A stretch of DNA of 64,000 bases from Alphaproteobacteria bacterium (GTDB lineage: Bacteria; Pseudomonadota; Alphaproteobacteria; Micropepsales; Micropepsaceae), in NCBI GenBank assembly GCA_016124385.1, contig WGNU01000001.1, positions 186,001 through 250,000 of the forward strand. The letters run 5' to 3'. Below are positions 26,224-35,171 of this stretch, piece by piece. Below the pieces are notes generated by a model. That model had not been told where the DNA came from and made no database searches. It saw only the letters and a list, made by a program, of their open reading frames with translations. Position 1 is the first letter of the stretch. The number at the start of each line of letters is the position of its first letter. The position numbers and the translations under genes are program-made.

Positions 26224-27441
26224 ATGAATCAGTCCGCCCGCCTCGACCCCAAAGCCCTCCTCGCCCTCTCGGCCGAGGAACGCCGCGCGAACGCGCGCCG
26301 GCGCATTCTGGCGGCGGCGGGGGGTGGCGCACTGGTGCTGGCGCTGCTTCTCTGGGCGTTCTGGCCGTTCGGCAAGGCGACCGCCTACCTGACTGACCAG
26401 GCGCGCCGCGAAACGCTGGTCGTGACGGTCACCGCCACCGGCACGATCGAGCCCGAGACGAGCGTCGATGTCGGCACGGAGATTTCCGGCAAGATCGTCG
26501 AAGTGCTGGCCGACTTCAACGACAGCGTCGAGGAAGGCGAGGTCATCGCCCGCCTGGACACCGAGCAGCTCTCCGCCCGGGTGGTGCAGTCGCGCGCCAA
26601 CCTCGCCGTCGCCGAGGCGAGCGTCGCGCAGGCAACCGCCAATGAGCGCGAGGCGAAGCTGCGCTACGACCGCCTGGTCGATCTGCGCCGGCGCGGCAAC
26701 GTCTCGCAGCAGGAACTCGACACGCAGGAGGCAACGCTCGCGCGCGCGGTTGCCGCCGTCGCCTCGGCCAAGGCCCAAGTGACGCTCGCCGAGGCGCAAC
26801 TTCGCGCCAACGAGAACGATCTCGCCAAAGCCGAGATCCGCTCGCCGATCACGGGCATTGTCCTCGACCGCAAGGTCGAGCCGGGCCAGACGGTCGCCGC
26901 GTCCTTCCAGACGCCGGTGCTCTTCACGCTCGCGAGCGACCTGACGCGCATGGAAGTGCAGGTCGATATCGACGAGGCCGATATCGGCGCGGTCGAGCAG
27001 GGCCAGCCGGCGACTTTCACGGTCGATGCGTTCCCCGGCCGCCGCTTCGATGCGACGATCATCGAACTGCGTAACGCGCCGCGCACGACGCAGAATGTCG
27101 TGACCTATGACGGCATCCTGAGCGCGCCCAACCCCGACCGTCTCCTGAAGCCCGGATTGACCGCCACCGCCGAGATTACCGTCGGCACGCACGAAAATGT
27201 GCTGACCGTTCCGAATGGCGCCCTGCGCTTTACGCCGCCGGAGAAGGAAGACGAAACGAGCGAGGCTCCGCGTGCGGATTCGGGCGAAGGCCGCGTCTGG
27301 GTCGAGACGGCGAGCGGCATCGCCCCCGTGACGCTGACGCTCGGCGCCTCGAACGGCATCCGCACCGAAGTGACGGGCGGCGATCTGAAGGAAGGCGACG
27401 TCGTTCTCATCGACCTGGCGCGCGAGCAGGCCAAGCCATGA
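26224..27441 (+). CDS. MacA-like periplasmic adaptor of an ABC exporter
   Basis: A 405-residue HlyD-family adaptor: a positively charged cytoplasmic tail, one membrane helix (about 38-55, LAAAGGGALVLALLLWAFWPF region), a lipoyl/barrel-sandwich domain with the GTIEPETSVDVGTEISGKI start, a coiled coil (about 110-190, AVAEASVAQATANEREAKLRYDRL) and a beta-barrel end. It overlaps the ATPase gene by four bases, and a MacB-type permease follows, so it links an inner-membrane ABC exporter to an outer-membrane channel. A TTG three codons upstream is possible but less likely. Confidence 0.9.
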   Translation: MNQSARLDPKALLALSAEERRANARRRILAAAGGGALVLALLLWAFWPFGKATAYLTDQARRETLVVTVTATGTIEPETSVDVGTEISGKIVEVLADFNDSVEEGEVIARLDTEQLSARVVQSRANLAVAEASVAQATANEREAKLRYDRLVDLRRRGNVSQQELDTQEATLARAVAAVASAKAQVTLAEAQLRANENDLAKAEIRSPITGIVLDRKVEPGQTVAASFQTPVLFTLASDLTRMEVQVDIDEADIGAVEQGQPATFTVDAFPGRRFDATIIELRNAPRTTQNVVTYDGILSAPNPDRLLKPGLTATAEITVGTHENVLTVPNGALRFTPPEKEDETSEAPRADSGEGRVWVETASGIAPVTLTLGASNGIRTEVTGGDLKEGDVVLIDLAREQAKP

Positions 27442-28139
27442 GCGAGATGCCGGTCATCGCGTTCGACGGCATCAAGAAGATCTACGGCGAGGGCGAGGCG
27501 CGGGTCGCCGCGCTCGCGGGCGTTTCCTTCGAGATCATGCGCGGCGAGTTCGTGGCGGTGATGGGCCCGTCGGGCTCGGGCAAATCGACGGCGATGAATA
27601 TTCTGGGATGCCTCGACAACCCAACCGAGGGCGAATACCGCTTCATGGGCATGGACGTCGCCGCGCTCAATCCTCAGGACCGCGCGTTGCTGCGCCGGCA
27701 TTTCATCGGCTTCGTCTTTCAGGGGTTCAATCTTCTCAAGCGCACGACCGCGCTTGAGAACGTGGAGCTGCCGCTGATCTATCGCGGCATGGACGCGACC
27801 GAGCGGCGCGAGCGGGCCCGCCGCGCGCTTGCCCGCGTGGGCCTCGCCGAGCGCGAAAGCCACACGAGCGCCGAACTCTCCGGTGGCCAGCAGCAGCGCG
27901 TTGCGATCGCCCGTGCGCTCGTCAGCGATCCTGCCGTCATCCTGGCGGACGAGCCGACCGGCAACCTCGATACGCATCGCAGCCACGAGATCATGAAATT
28001 GCTCAGTGAGCTGAACGAACGGCTGGGCATCACCGTGATCCTCGTCACGCACGAGGAAGACATCGCCGGCTACGCGCGCCGCCATTTGCGCTTCCGTGAC
28101 GGGCTGATCGAATCGGACGACGGAGCCAAAGCGGCATGA
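27438..28139 (+). CDS. ABC transporter ATPase (MacB/LolD type)
   Basis: A 233-residue ABC ATPase. Walker A is GPSGSGKST, the Q-loop is in FVFQGFNLL, the signature is LSGGQQQR, Walker B is [15 protein letters not shown] and the switch His is in VTHEEDI. The group is that of MacB, LolD and YknY, which couple to permeases acting as mechanical transducers. In E. coli MacB the ATPase and permease are one chain; here they are two genes with a 4-base overlap on each side. Confidence 0.94.
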   Translation: MSEMPVIAFDGIKKIYGEGEARVAALAGVSFEIMRGEFVAVMGPSGSGKSTAMNILGCLDNPTEGEYRFMGMDVAALNPQDRALLRRHFIGFVFQGFNLLKRTTALENVELPLIYRGMDATERRERARRALARVGLAERESHTSAELSGGQQQRVAIARALVSDPAVILADEPTGNLDTHRSHEIMKLLSELNERLGITVILVTHEEDIAGYARRHLRFRDGLIESDDGAKAA

Positions 28140-29344
28140 TCGCCACCTCGCTCCAACTCGCCATCCGCGAGATCCGCGCCAACATGCTCCGCTCGATCCT
28201 GACGGCGCTCGGCATCATCATCGGTGTCGCGGCCGTGATCTTGATGGTGACGCTCGGCGAGGGCGCATCGGCGCGCGTGCAGCAGGACATCGAGGGCCTC
28301 GGCAAGAACCTCCTGATCGCCGTGCCGGCGGCAGGCCGCGTCCAGGGCCCGCCCACAGCGACGAGCCCGCCCTTCGATCAGGAAATCTATGACGCCATCG
28401 GCCGCGAGGTACGCGGCATCGGCGCGATGGCGCCAAGCCTCAACCGCTCCGTCACCGCGGTTTTCGGCAACGACAACCATCCGACGGCGGTCACCGGCAC
28501 CGACAACGGCTTCTTCGCCGTGCGCGAATGGAGCCTGACTCTCGGCCGCTTCTTCTCCGAAGGAGAGCTGCAATCGGGCCGTGCGGCCTGTGTGCTCGGC
28601 GAGACAGTGCGCGAGGATCTTTTCGGCGCGCAGAACCCGGTCGGCGCGAAGATCCGCCTCGACAACATCGCCTGCACTGTGATCGGCGTGCTCGAGCCGA
28701 AGGGCCAATCTTCTTTCGGTCAGGACCAGGACGATTTGATCGTGATGCCGCTGCGCACGGTCCAGCGTCGCATCGCGGGGGTGCGCGACATCGGCGTCAT
28801 CTACGTCTCGGTCGAGAGCGACGACGAGATCAAGCGCGTGCAGGCCGATTTGACGACCGTGCTGCGCGAAGTGCGCCGCATCGCCAAGGGCGCGGAGGAC
28901 GATTTCGTCATTCGCGATCTCCAGGAAGTCACCCAGATCGTCGAGAGCACGACGGCGATCCTGACGGCCTTCCTGAGCGCGGTCGCTGCCGTCAGTCTCA
29001 TCGTCGGCGGCATCGGCATCATGAACATCATGCTTGTCTCGGTGACGGAGCGGACGCGCGAGATCGGCATCCGTTTGGCCGTCGGCGCGCAAGAGGACGA
29101 CGTCCTGCTGCAATTCCTGATCGAAGCGGTACTGCTCTCGGCCTTCGGCGGCGGCATCGGCATCGCGATCGGCCTCGGCGGCGCGGCAGCCGCGGCGGCC
29201 CTCCTCGGAATCCCTTTCATTTTCGAGCCGGGGATCGTCGTGATTGCGTTCGCGTTCTCCGCGCTGGTCGGCGTCACGTTCGGCTATTTCCCCGCACGGC
29301 GCGCGGCGCGGCTCGATCCCATCGACGCGCTACGCTACGAATGA
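28136..29344 (+). CDS. MacB-type ABC transporter permease
   Basis: A 402-residue permease with four membrane helices: one at the N-terminus (SILTALGIIIGVAAVILMVTLG), a large periplasmic MacB-PCD domain (about 50-270), and three at the C-terminus (ILTAFLSAVAAVSLIVGGIGIMNIMLVSVTERTREIGIR and beyond). The motif GIGIMNIMLVSVTERTREIGIRLAVGA is the hallmark. With the upstream adaptor and ATPase it forms a tripartite exporter for a peptide, macrolide or lipid-like substrate. It ends four bases before the convergent MBL gene. Confidence 0.93.
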   Translation: MIATSLQLAIREIRANMLRSILTALGIIIGVAAVILMVTLGEGASARVQQDIEGLGKNLLIAVPAAGRVQGPPTATSPPFDQEIYDAIGREVRGIGAMAPSLNRSVTAVFGNDNHPTAVTGTDNGFFAVREWSLTLGRFFSEGELQSGRAACVLGETVREDLFGAQNPVGAKIRLDNIACTVIGVLEPKGQSSFGQDQDDLIVMPLRTVQRRIAGVRDIGVIYVSVESDDEIKRVQADLTTVLREVRRIAKGAEDDFVIRDLQEVTQIVESTTAILTAFLSAVAAVSLIVGGIGIMNIMLVSVTERTREIGIRLAVGAQEDDVLLQFLIEAVLLSAFGGGIGIAIGLGGAAAAAALLGIPFIFEPGIVVIAFAFSALVGVTFGYFPARRAARLDPIDALRYE

Positions 29345-29348
29345 CGGG

Positions 29349-30185
29349 TTAGAGCGTCAGCTCCATGCCTTCGCGCGCGGCAAAGACGGCGACGCCGCAT
29401 CTCTTGCCCTCGGCCACGGCTTGTTCCTCGATTCGCGCCATGACGTCGTCGGGATGGCTGGGGTCGTGGTGGAAGAGGACGAGGGTCTTCGTGCCCGCCG
29501 CCTTCGCGATGGCAAGACCCTGACGCCAGCTCGCATGTCCCCAGCCGCGCCGCGCCTCGTATTCTTCGTCCGTGTAGGACGTATCGGTGATGAGATAGTC
29601 CGCCCCTTTGGCGAGTGCGACGATCGCCGGGTCGGGATGGGCATCGCGGGGCTCGTGGTCGGTCACATAGGCAAAGCTCGAGGGGCCGCAGCACACGCGA
29701 TAGCCCGTCGCGCCGCTGGGATGATTGAGCGGCTGCGTTTCGACGCGCACCTCCTCGAAGGGATGAAGCACCGCGCCCGCCTTGAAATCGTGATGCTCGA
29801 CGCGCGCGGCGAAGATCTTCGGGTCAACCGGGAAGAGCGGATCGGCCATCATCGTGTGCAGCACGCTCTCGATTCCGCCCGTCTCGAAGAGATGGCCGGC
29901 CCACAGGCGGATCGTGTTTTGCGGATCGAAGAAGAGGGAGAAGAACGGTAGGCCGACGATATGGTCGAGATGCGTGTGCGACAGGAAGAGATCGACGTCG
30001 CGAAGACCCTGCGCCGCCAGTTTGTCGCCGAGCGGGCGAATACCGGTCCCGGCATCAAAGATCAGCGTACGCTTGCCGACCGCCGCCTCAACGCAGGGCG
30101 TATTGCCACCGTACCGCTCGTAGTCCTTGCCGGCACAGGCGATGCTCCCCCGCACGCCCCAGAACCGCAACCGAATGTGATCCAC
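29349..30185 (-). CDS. MBL-fold metallo-hydrolase
   Basis: A 278-residue metallo-beta-lactamase-fold protein. It opens with RLRFWGVRGSIACAG, carries the metal motif LSHTHLDHIVGLPFF (two His, Asp, His), and has further ligands in TDHEPRDAH, ITDTSYTDEEY and LFHHDPSHPDD. This matches the family of RNase-Z-like/phosphodiesterase-type MBL proteins; the substrate is not known. Two GTG starts fit: this one, close to the family's usual N-terminus, and one 22 codons earlier (30251) with GGGAG before it. I prefer the shorter form, with modest certainty about the start only. Confidence 0.85.
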   Translation of the reverse strand: MDHIRLRFWGVRGSIACAGKDYERYGGNTPCVEAAVGKRTLIFDAGTGIRPLGDKLAAQGLRDVDLFLSHTHLDHIVGLPFFSLFFDPQNTIRLWAGHLFETGGIESVLHTMMADPLFPVDPKIFAARVEHHDFKAGAVLHPFEEVRVETQPLNHPSGATGYRVCCGPSSFAYVTDHEPRDAHPDPAIVALAKGADYLITDTSYTDEEYEARRGWGHASWRQGLAIAKAAGTKTLVLFHHDPSHPDDVMARIEEQAVAEGKRCGVAVFAAREGMELTL

Positions 30186-30345
30186 GTTTTCCCACTCGCT
30201 GAGAGCCGCAACACACTCGGCACGCTGTGCGCTAGCCGCGGCCCTTTTCACCGATCTCCCGCGTTACAATAGGTGCGCCGAATGAGAGGGGGGTAAAGGC
30301 GTCAGCCGTGGGAAACCCGTGAATTTGGTCGTCGATCACAAAAGA

Positions 30346-30365
30346 AGCCGTTAGACGAGCCGTTA
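30346..30365. repeat. Direct repeat AGCCGTTA, 12-base period
   Basis: AGCCGTTA occurs at 30346-30353 and 30358-30365 in the spacer upstream of the MBL gene and downstream of the response-regulator gene. Tandem half sites about one helical turn apart are how OmpR-type dimers bind. This is a candidate only. Confidence 0.35.
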
Positions 30366-30429
30366 AATGGCGGGCACGGAAACCAAGTCGCTCACGCCGA
30401 TTTAGGCGGTATCCGCCTGTCGTCTCTTT

Positions 30430-30449
30430 CAGGAGGATCCGGCCTCCTG
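30430..30449 (-). terminator. Hairpin immediately after the response-regulator gene
   Basis: CAGGAGG and CCTCCTG form a perfect 7-base stem with a six-base loop, two bases beyond the stop codon. No T-run follows on the minus strand, so intrinsic termination is uncertain. Confidence 0.4.
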
Positions 30450-30451
30450 GC

Positions 30452-31138
30452 CTAAGGCACTAGCCGGTAGCCGCCGGTTTCGGTGACCAGCAATTGCGCA
30501 TTCCCGGGATCCTTTTCGATCTTTTGCCGCAGGCGGTAGATATGGGTCTCCAGCGTGTGTGTCGTGACGGCGGGGTTGTAGCCCCAGACCTCGTGCAGCA
30601 GGACTTCGCGGCCGACCGCCTTCTCCCCCGCCCGGTAGAGGAATTTGAGGATCGAGGTTTCTTTCTCGGTCAGGCGGACCTTCTGGTTGTTCGGCCCCAG
30701 CAGCACCTTTGCCGCCGGCTTGAACGTATAGGGACCGATCTTGAAGAGGGCGTCCTCGCTCTGCTCGTGGTTGCGCAGATGCGCGCGGATGCGCGCGAGA
30801 AGAACCGAAAACCGAAGCGGCTTGGCGACATAGTCGTTGGCGCCGGCGTCGAGCCCGAGGATCGTATCCGCATCCCCGTCCATGCCAGTCAGCATGATGA
30901 TCGGCGCCTTGATGCCCGATTTGCGCATCAACCGGCAGACCTCGCGCCCGTCCAGATCGGGCAGCCCGACATCGAGAAGGATGAGGTCGAACATGCCGCC
31001 CCGCGACAGCTCGACGCCCTTGGCCCCAGTTTCGGCCTGGACCGTCGTGAATTCGGGATGGAGCTCCAGCTGCTCGGCCAGCGACTCGCGCAGGGCCTGA
31101 TCGTCGTCCACAAGGAGGATGCGTTTCTGTCCGCTCAT
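30452..31138 (-). CDS. OmpR-family response regulator (orphan)
   Basis: A 228-residue two-component regulator. The receiver domain has the acidic pocket VDDDQA, phospho-acceptor Asp56 in LILLDVGLPD, and the conserved Lys in YVAKPLRF. The C-terminal winged helix (about 130-228) ends ETHIYRLRQKIEKDPGNAQLLVTETGGYRLVP as in OmpR/PhoB. It binds DNA as a dimer when phosphorylated. No histidine kinase gene is adjacent, so the partner kinase is elsewhere. It is divergent from ribA. The start ATG matches the family start. Confidence 0.92.
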   Translation of the reverse strand: MSGQKRILLVDDDQALRESLAEQLELHPEFTTVQAETGAKGVELSRGGMFDLILLDVGLPDLDGREVCRLMRKSGIKAPIIMLTGMDGDADTILGLDAGANDYVAKPLRFSVLLARIRAHLRNHEQSEDALFKIGPYTFKPAAKVLLGPNNQKVRLTEKETSILKFLYRAGEKAVGREVLLHEVWGYNPAVTTHTLETHIYRLRQKIEKDPGNAQLLVTETGGYRLVP

Positions 31139-31373
31139 CGTCGTCGTCCCCGGCTGGAGCGGGCGGCCCGAAGGACCGTCCCCGCGAACATGGATAAGGC
31201 GAAACGCATGCGAAGGCGAACTTGCGCCGCGCCTGCCCGCCATCGCCACGCGGACTAGCCGGAATCCCCGCGCGGGATCAATCAACAGCTCGTTGATCAC
31301 CGCCACGGCGCCTCTCACGAGGCCGTGAATGCGGCGTGACAGGGCTGCTCGGCCATGGGATGAAGGCCGGACC

Positions 31374-32450
31374 ATGGAGGAAGCGGCCCCGGTCAACGAG
31401 ACACTGCGCGCGGTGGAGCGTGCTGTCGATGCGCTGCGCGCGGGCAAACCCGTTCGGCTGGCGGATGCCGAGCCGGTGACGGCCATCGCCGCCGAGTTCA
31501 TTTCCGATGAGGCACTCTCGGCCCTGAGGGCGGTGGGGCCGGCCGATCTCCTTCTAACGCATCACCGCGCGGCAACGCTCCATTTGCGCCTCTATACGCC
31601 CGAGATCGTCGCGGTCCCGGTGGACGCGATGTCGGCCCGCGAGCTGCGCGCCCTCATCGATCCGAGCGATGATCTAAGCCACCCCTTTCGGGGACCGTTC
31701 ACGACACGCCGCGAGGCCCTGCCCGTCGGGTATGGCGGCGCCGTCCGGCTGGCCAAGCTGGCGGGCCTGCTCCCCGCGGTTGTCGCCGTGAGGGGCGCTG
31801 GCGCTGCCGCCGCGTCCGTCTCCACCGCGGCAGTCGAAAATTACGAGGTGGAAGCCGCCAACGCGCTGAAGGCAGTGACGGAAGCGCGCGTCCCGCTCGC
31901 CGGGTCCGATACCGCGCGGATCGTTGGCTTCCGCCCCTCAGACGGCGGCGCGGAACATTTGGCGATCCTGGTCGGCGACCCGAGCCCGCCCGGACCCGTC
32001 CTCGTCCGTCTGCATTCGGAGTGCTTCACCGGTGACCTCCTTGGCTCGCTCAAATGCGATTGCGGCGACCAATTGCGCGGCGCGGTCCGCCTGATGGCGG
32101 AAGCGCAAGGCGGCGGCGTGCTTCTCTATCTCGCTCAGGAAGGCCGTGGCATCGGGCTGATGAACAAGCTGCGCGCCTACCGCTTGCAGGAGCAGGGCTT
32201 CGATACGATCGAGGCCAACCGCCGGCTGGGTTTCGAAGACGACGAGCGCAATTTTCTTCCCGCCGCGACCATGCTGCGCAAGCTCGGCTTCACCAAGATC
32301 CGGCTGCTGACGAACAATCCGGCCAAAGCCGAAGGGCTTGCCCGGTTCGGTCTGGAGATCGTCGAGCGCGTGCCGCACAGCTTCCCCGACAACCCGCACA
32401 ATTCGCACTACCTCGCCGTCAAGCGGGACAAGGCCGGCCACGACCTCTAG
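31374..32450 (+). CDS. ribA: GTP cyclohydrolase II (with degenerate N-terminal domain)
   Basis: A 358-residue protein. The C-terminal half is GTP cyclohydrolase II: zinc ligands Cys217, Cys228 and Cys230 in SECFTGDLLGSLKCDCG, catalytic YLAQEGRGIGL, and a RLGFEDDERNF segment. It opens GTP to start riboflavin synthesis. The N-terminal about 160 residues resemble a DHBP-synthase-like fold but lack its catalytic acidic motif, so it is probably structural. This long form is common in alphaproteobacteria. No FMN riboswitch is seen upstream. Start chosen at the ATG after GAAGG. Confidence 0.93.
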   Translation: MEEAAPVNETLRAVERAVDALRAGKPVRLADAEPVTAIAAEFISDEALSALRAVGPADLLLTHHRAATLHLRLYTPEIVAVPVDAMSARELRALIDPSDDLSHPFRGPFTTRREALPVGYGGAVRLAKLAGLLPAVVAVRGAGAAAASVSTAAVENYEVEAANALKAVTEARVPLAGSDTARIVGFRPSDGGAEHLAILVGDPSPPGPVLVRLHSECFTGDLLGSLKCDCGDQLRGAVRLMAEAQGGGVLLYLAQEGRGIGLMNKLRAYRLQEQGFDTIEANRRLGFEDDERNFLPAATMLRKLGFTKIRLLTNNPAKAEGLARFGLEIVERVPHSFPDNPHNSHYLAVKRDKAGHDL

Positions 32451-32499
32451 CGATCGACGGGCAGTCTCGCGGTGGTCTGCAGGTTGCAACGCAAGGGGC

Positions 32500-33303
32500 A
32501 TGAACGACCCGATCGCCCGGCATTTCATCGACCGCCCCTTCATTCCCGAGGCGCGATTCACGTCGAAACCGGCGGGTTTTGGCGCGGACGGGCCGGGCTT
32601 CGATGACCTTTTGGACGTCGTTAACCCCCTGCAGCATTTGCCGGTCATCGGCACGCTTTACCGGGCGGTGACCGACGACGTGATCGCCCCAACCGCCCGG
32701 GTTCTGGGGGGCGGTCTCTATGGCGGCCCGATCGGCCTCATCGCCGCGGTCGGCGATCAGGTGCTCGAAGCCATCGCCGGCACCGATGTCGGCGAGACGG
32801 TATTAAGCGCGCTTGGGGTCACCGTCGACACACCCGGAGACGCGGAACCGGCGGCCGAGCTCGCGGTCGAGGCGAGCTCTCCCTCGGACGTTGCGCCGGC
32901 CACCCCGGACGCCGCCACGCCCGCCGGCGCGGTCGTGCCTGCCGCCGTGGCGGCCCCACGGGCGCTCCGGGCAGCGCCAGAAGCACGCCAGGCGCCCCCC
33001 GACGCACCGGCCTCAGTCGCGCCTGCACCGCAGCCGGCAGCGCCGGCTACCGAAAACCCGGACCCCGCTCTGCAAACTGAACCAACACCGGCCCCGACCT
33101 CGCGGCTCGATGTCCCGGTCGTCTCGGCGGAGGCGATGGCCCGCCTGCTGACCAGCCAAGAGGCCGCGGCCGCGCCCGCCGCCTCTGGCGCGGTGACCGC
33201 AGCCGGCAAGCCCTCCGAGGCGTACCTCGCCACGCTCGAGGCCATGCGCCGTAATCTTGAGGCCTATGAGCGCGGCCGGGCCGCCGCCGTGCCAGCCCGC
33301 TGA
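32500..33303 (+). CDS. Ala/Pro-rich hypothetical protein
   Basis: A 267-residue protein in three parts. A conserved-looking N-terminal region (about 30-105, FDDLLDVVNPLQHLPVIGTLYRAVTDDVIAPTARVLGGGLYGGPIGLI) is followed by a long disordered Ala/Pro/Glu linker (about 110-215). A short helical C-terminal region (EAYLATLEAMRRNLEAYERGRAA) completes it. Glycine/Ala-rich helices in the first part could be membrane-associated. No function is known to me. Alphaproteobacterial proteins of this shape are common near ribA and L,D-transpeptidase genes. The stretch is GC-rich, as expected for such a linker. Confidence 0.65.
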   Translation: MNDPIARHFIDRPFIPEARFTSKPAGFGADGPGFDDLLDVVNPLQHLPVIGTLYRAVTDDVIAPTARVLGGGLYGGPIGLIAAVGDQVLEAIAGTDVGETVLSALGVTVDTPGDAEPAAELAVEASSPSDVAPATPDAATPAGAVVPAAVAAPRALRAAPEARQAPPDAPASVAPAPQPAAPATENPDPALQTEPTPAPTSRLDVPVVSAEAMARLLTSQEAAAAPAASGAVTAAGKPSEAYLATLEAMRRNLEAYERGRAAAVPAR

Positions 33304-33347
33304 AACGGGTTGCCTGACCTTTAAGGCGCGCTCTAGGCTTCGCCCCC

Positions 33348-33857
33348 ATGGACATCCACGTTCGCCCGGATAGCGAAGGCCGCTTTGCCCTGTGCATGGG
33401 CGATTTCTCCATGCGCTGCGCGGTCGGCCGGGGCGGGATCGCGATCAAGGAGCGCGAGGGCGACGGCATCACGCCGGTCGGCACGTGGCCGCTGCGCGAA
33501 GTTTTCTACCGCCCGGACCGATTGCCCCGCCCGGACACGCGCCTGCCGGTGCGCGCGATGCGTCCGGAGGACGGCTGGTGCGAAAGCCCGGACGATCCCG
33601 ACTACAACCGCCTCGTTCAGCTGCCTCATCGCGCGGCGGCGGAATCCATGTGGCGCGACGATCACCTCTACGATGTGGTCGTCGTGATCGGATACAACGA
33701 TGCGCCGGTCGTTCCCGGGAAGGGGAGCGCGATCTTCCTGCATCTGTGCCGTGCGAATTACGGCCCGACGGAAGGCTGCGTCGCGGTGCCGCTGGAGGAC
33801 ATCGGCCGCATCCTCGCGCTCGCCTCGCCCCAATCGAGGATCAGGATTGAGGCGTAA
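33348..33857 (+). CDS. L,D-transpeptidase family protein (YkuD domain)
   Basis: A 169-residue protein consisting mostly of one YkuD catalytic domain. It has His132 in FLHLCRANYGP and the catalytic Cys144 in GPTEGCVAV. The family usually has (S/T)HGC or TAGC there; TEGC is a variant also found in the short COG3786 group. These enzymes make 3-3 crosslinks in peptidoglycan or attach lipoproteins. No signal peptide is visible, which is unusual for a cell-wall enzyme, so export may be by another route or the protein may act differently. It overlaps the convergent yggS gene by 17 bases. Confidence 0.86.
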   Translation: MDIHVRPDSEGRFALCMGDFSMRCAVGRGGIAIKEREGDGITPVGTWPLREVFYRPDRLPRPDTRLPVRAMRPEDGWCESPDDPDYNRLVQLPHRAAAESMWRDDHLYDVVVVIGYNDAPVVPGKGSAIFLHLCRANYGPTEGCVAVPLEDIGRILALASPQSRIRIEA

Positions 33858-34530
33858 TCGTCCGTGTGCCGAAGATCGCCGATCCGACGCGCACATGGCT
33901 CGCCCCGAACCGGACCGCAACCTCGAAATCGCCGGACATCCCCATCGAAAGAGAGGGAACACCGGCCTCCTTCGCGAGATCGGAAAGAAGCGCGAAATGC
34001 AGCGACGGCTCTTCGTCAATCGGCGGAATGCACATGAGCCCTCTGATATCGAGGCGCCATTCCTCCCGGCACTGACGAACGAAAGACAGTGTCTCGCGCG
34101 GCGGAACGCCAGCCTTCTGCGGCTCTTCGCCCGTATTGACTTGAACAAAGAGCGGCAGCGAGCGCCCGACCCGTTCGAACTCCGCGGCGAGCGCGCGGGC
34201 AAGCTTCGGCCGGTCGAGCGTCTCGATGACGTCGAAGGTGGCGGCCGCTTCGTGCACCTTGTTGGTCTGCAAGGGACCGATCAGGTGAAGCGCGATGTCC
34301 GCGTAGCGCGCGCGCAAGGCGGGCCATTTCGCCATCGCTTCCTGCACGCGGTTCTCGCCAAACATGCGGTGCCCGCGCGCCAGCACGGGCTCGATCGCGT
34401 CCGCCTCAAAGGTCTTGGTGACGGCGACGAGACTGACGTCTCCTGGATCGCGCCCAGCGTCTCGCGCCGCGCGGTCGATCCGGGCACGGACGTCATCATA
34501 GGCGCGAAGGATGGCGGCGTCGTCAGTCAT
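33841..34530 (-). CDS. YggS-family PLP homeostasis protein
   Basis: A 229-residue alanine-racemase-like PLP protein. The PLP lysine is in LVAVTKTFEADAI, and HLIGPLQTNKV and RGLMCIPP, then LSMGMSGDFEVAVRFGASHVRVGSAIFG, are family marks. It binds free PLP and keeps vitamin B6 and amino-acid pools balanced; it has no racemase activity. Start chosen at the ATG 24 bases from the divergent thiE-like ATG; a longer frame upstream is implausible because it would run under the neighbour. Confidence 0.92.
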   Translation of the reverse strand: MTDDAAILRAYDDVRARIDRAARDAGRDPGDVSLVAVTKTFEADAIEPVLARGHRMFGENRVQEAMAKWPALRARYADIALHLIGPLQTNKVHEAAATFDVIETLDRPKLARALAAEFERVGRSLPLFVQVNTGEEPQKAGVPPRETLSFVRQCREEWRLDIRGLMCIPPIDEEPSLHFALLSDLAKEAGVPSLSMGMSGDFEVAVRFGASHVRVGSAIFGTRTITPQS

Positions 34531-34553
34531 CGGTACCGAGGGTGAAAGAGACC

Positions 34554-35171
34554 ATGCCTGCGGGATACGCAAGGCTGATGACGCTGGCAAGACCGGCGAT
34601 CGCGCGGCGTTCGGCGGCGCCGCTTCCGCGTCTCTACGTGATGACGGACGCGGTGCGCTTGCCCGATCCAAGCGCGCTGATTCCGCATCTGCCGCGCGGC
34701 GCGGCGATCATCTTGCGGAATGGCGAATGGCCGCGCGCGGAACGCCGCGCGCTCGGCCTCAAACTGAAGCGGCTCTGCGCGCGGCACGGCATTGCCTTGC
34801 TGGTCGCGAATGATCCGGCCCTCGCCGCCGCGCTGCGTGCCGACGGCGTGCACTGGAGCGCCTTTGTGTTGACGCGCCATGCGCATACAGACTTCGCCCG
34901 AAGACGGTTTCGTCTCATCACCGCCGCCGCGCACGATGCCGCCGAAAGCCGGCGCGCGGAAGCGGCGGGCGCCGATGCGCTCTTTCTCTCACCCGTCTTC
35001 GCGACCGCGAGCCATCCCGGTGCAAAGCCGCTCGGCATGGTTGGTTTTGCGCGCCTGGCGCGATCGGCAAGGCGCCCCGTCGTGGCGCTGGGCGGGATCA
35101 CGCTCGAGACGGTAAAAAGGCTCGCCCCCTTCAGTCCGGCCGGTTTTGCGACCGTGCGTTCGGGTCTTTGA
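34554..35171 (+). CDS. ThiE/TenI-family thiamine phosphate synthase-like protein
   Basis: A 205-residue TIM-barrel protein with PRLYVMTDAVRLPD at the start, LLVANDPALAAALRADGVHWS in the middle, and ADALFLSPVFATASHPGAKPLG and VVALGGITLETVKRL toward the end. This is the ThiE/TenI pattern. ThiE joins the thiazole and pyrimidine halves of thiamine. No other thi gene or TPP riboswitch is nearby, so a TenI-like role remains possible. A GTG four codons earlier is another start. It overlaps the convergent glycosyltransferase-like gene by 41 bases. Confidence 0.8.
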   Translation: MPAGYARLMTLARPAIARRSAAPLPRLYVMTDAVRLPDPSALIPHLPRGAAIILRNGEWPRAERRALGLKLKRLCARHGIALLVANDPALAAALRADGVHWSAFVLTRHAHTDFARRRFRLITAAAHDAAESRRAEAAGADALFLSPVFATASHPGAKPLGMVGFARLARSARRPVVALGGITLETVKRLAPFSPAGFATVRSGL

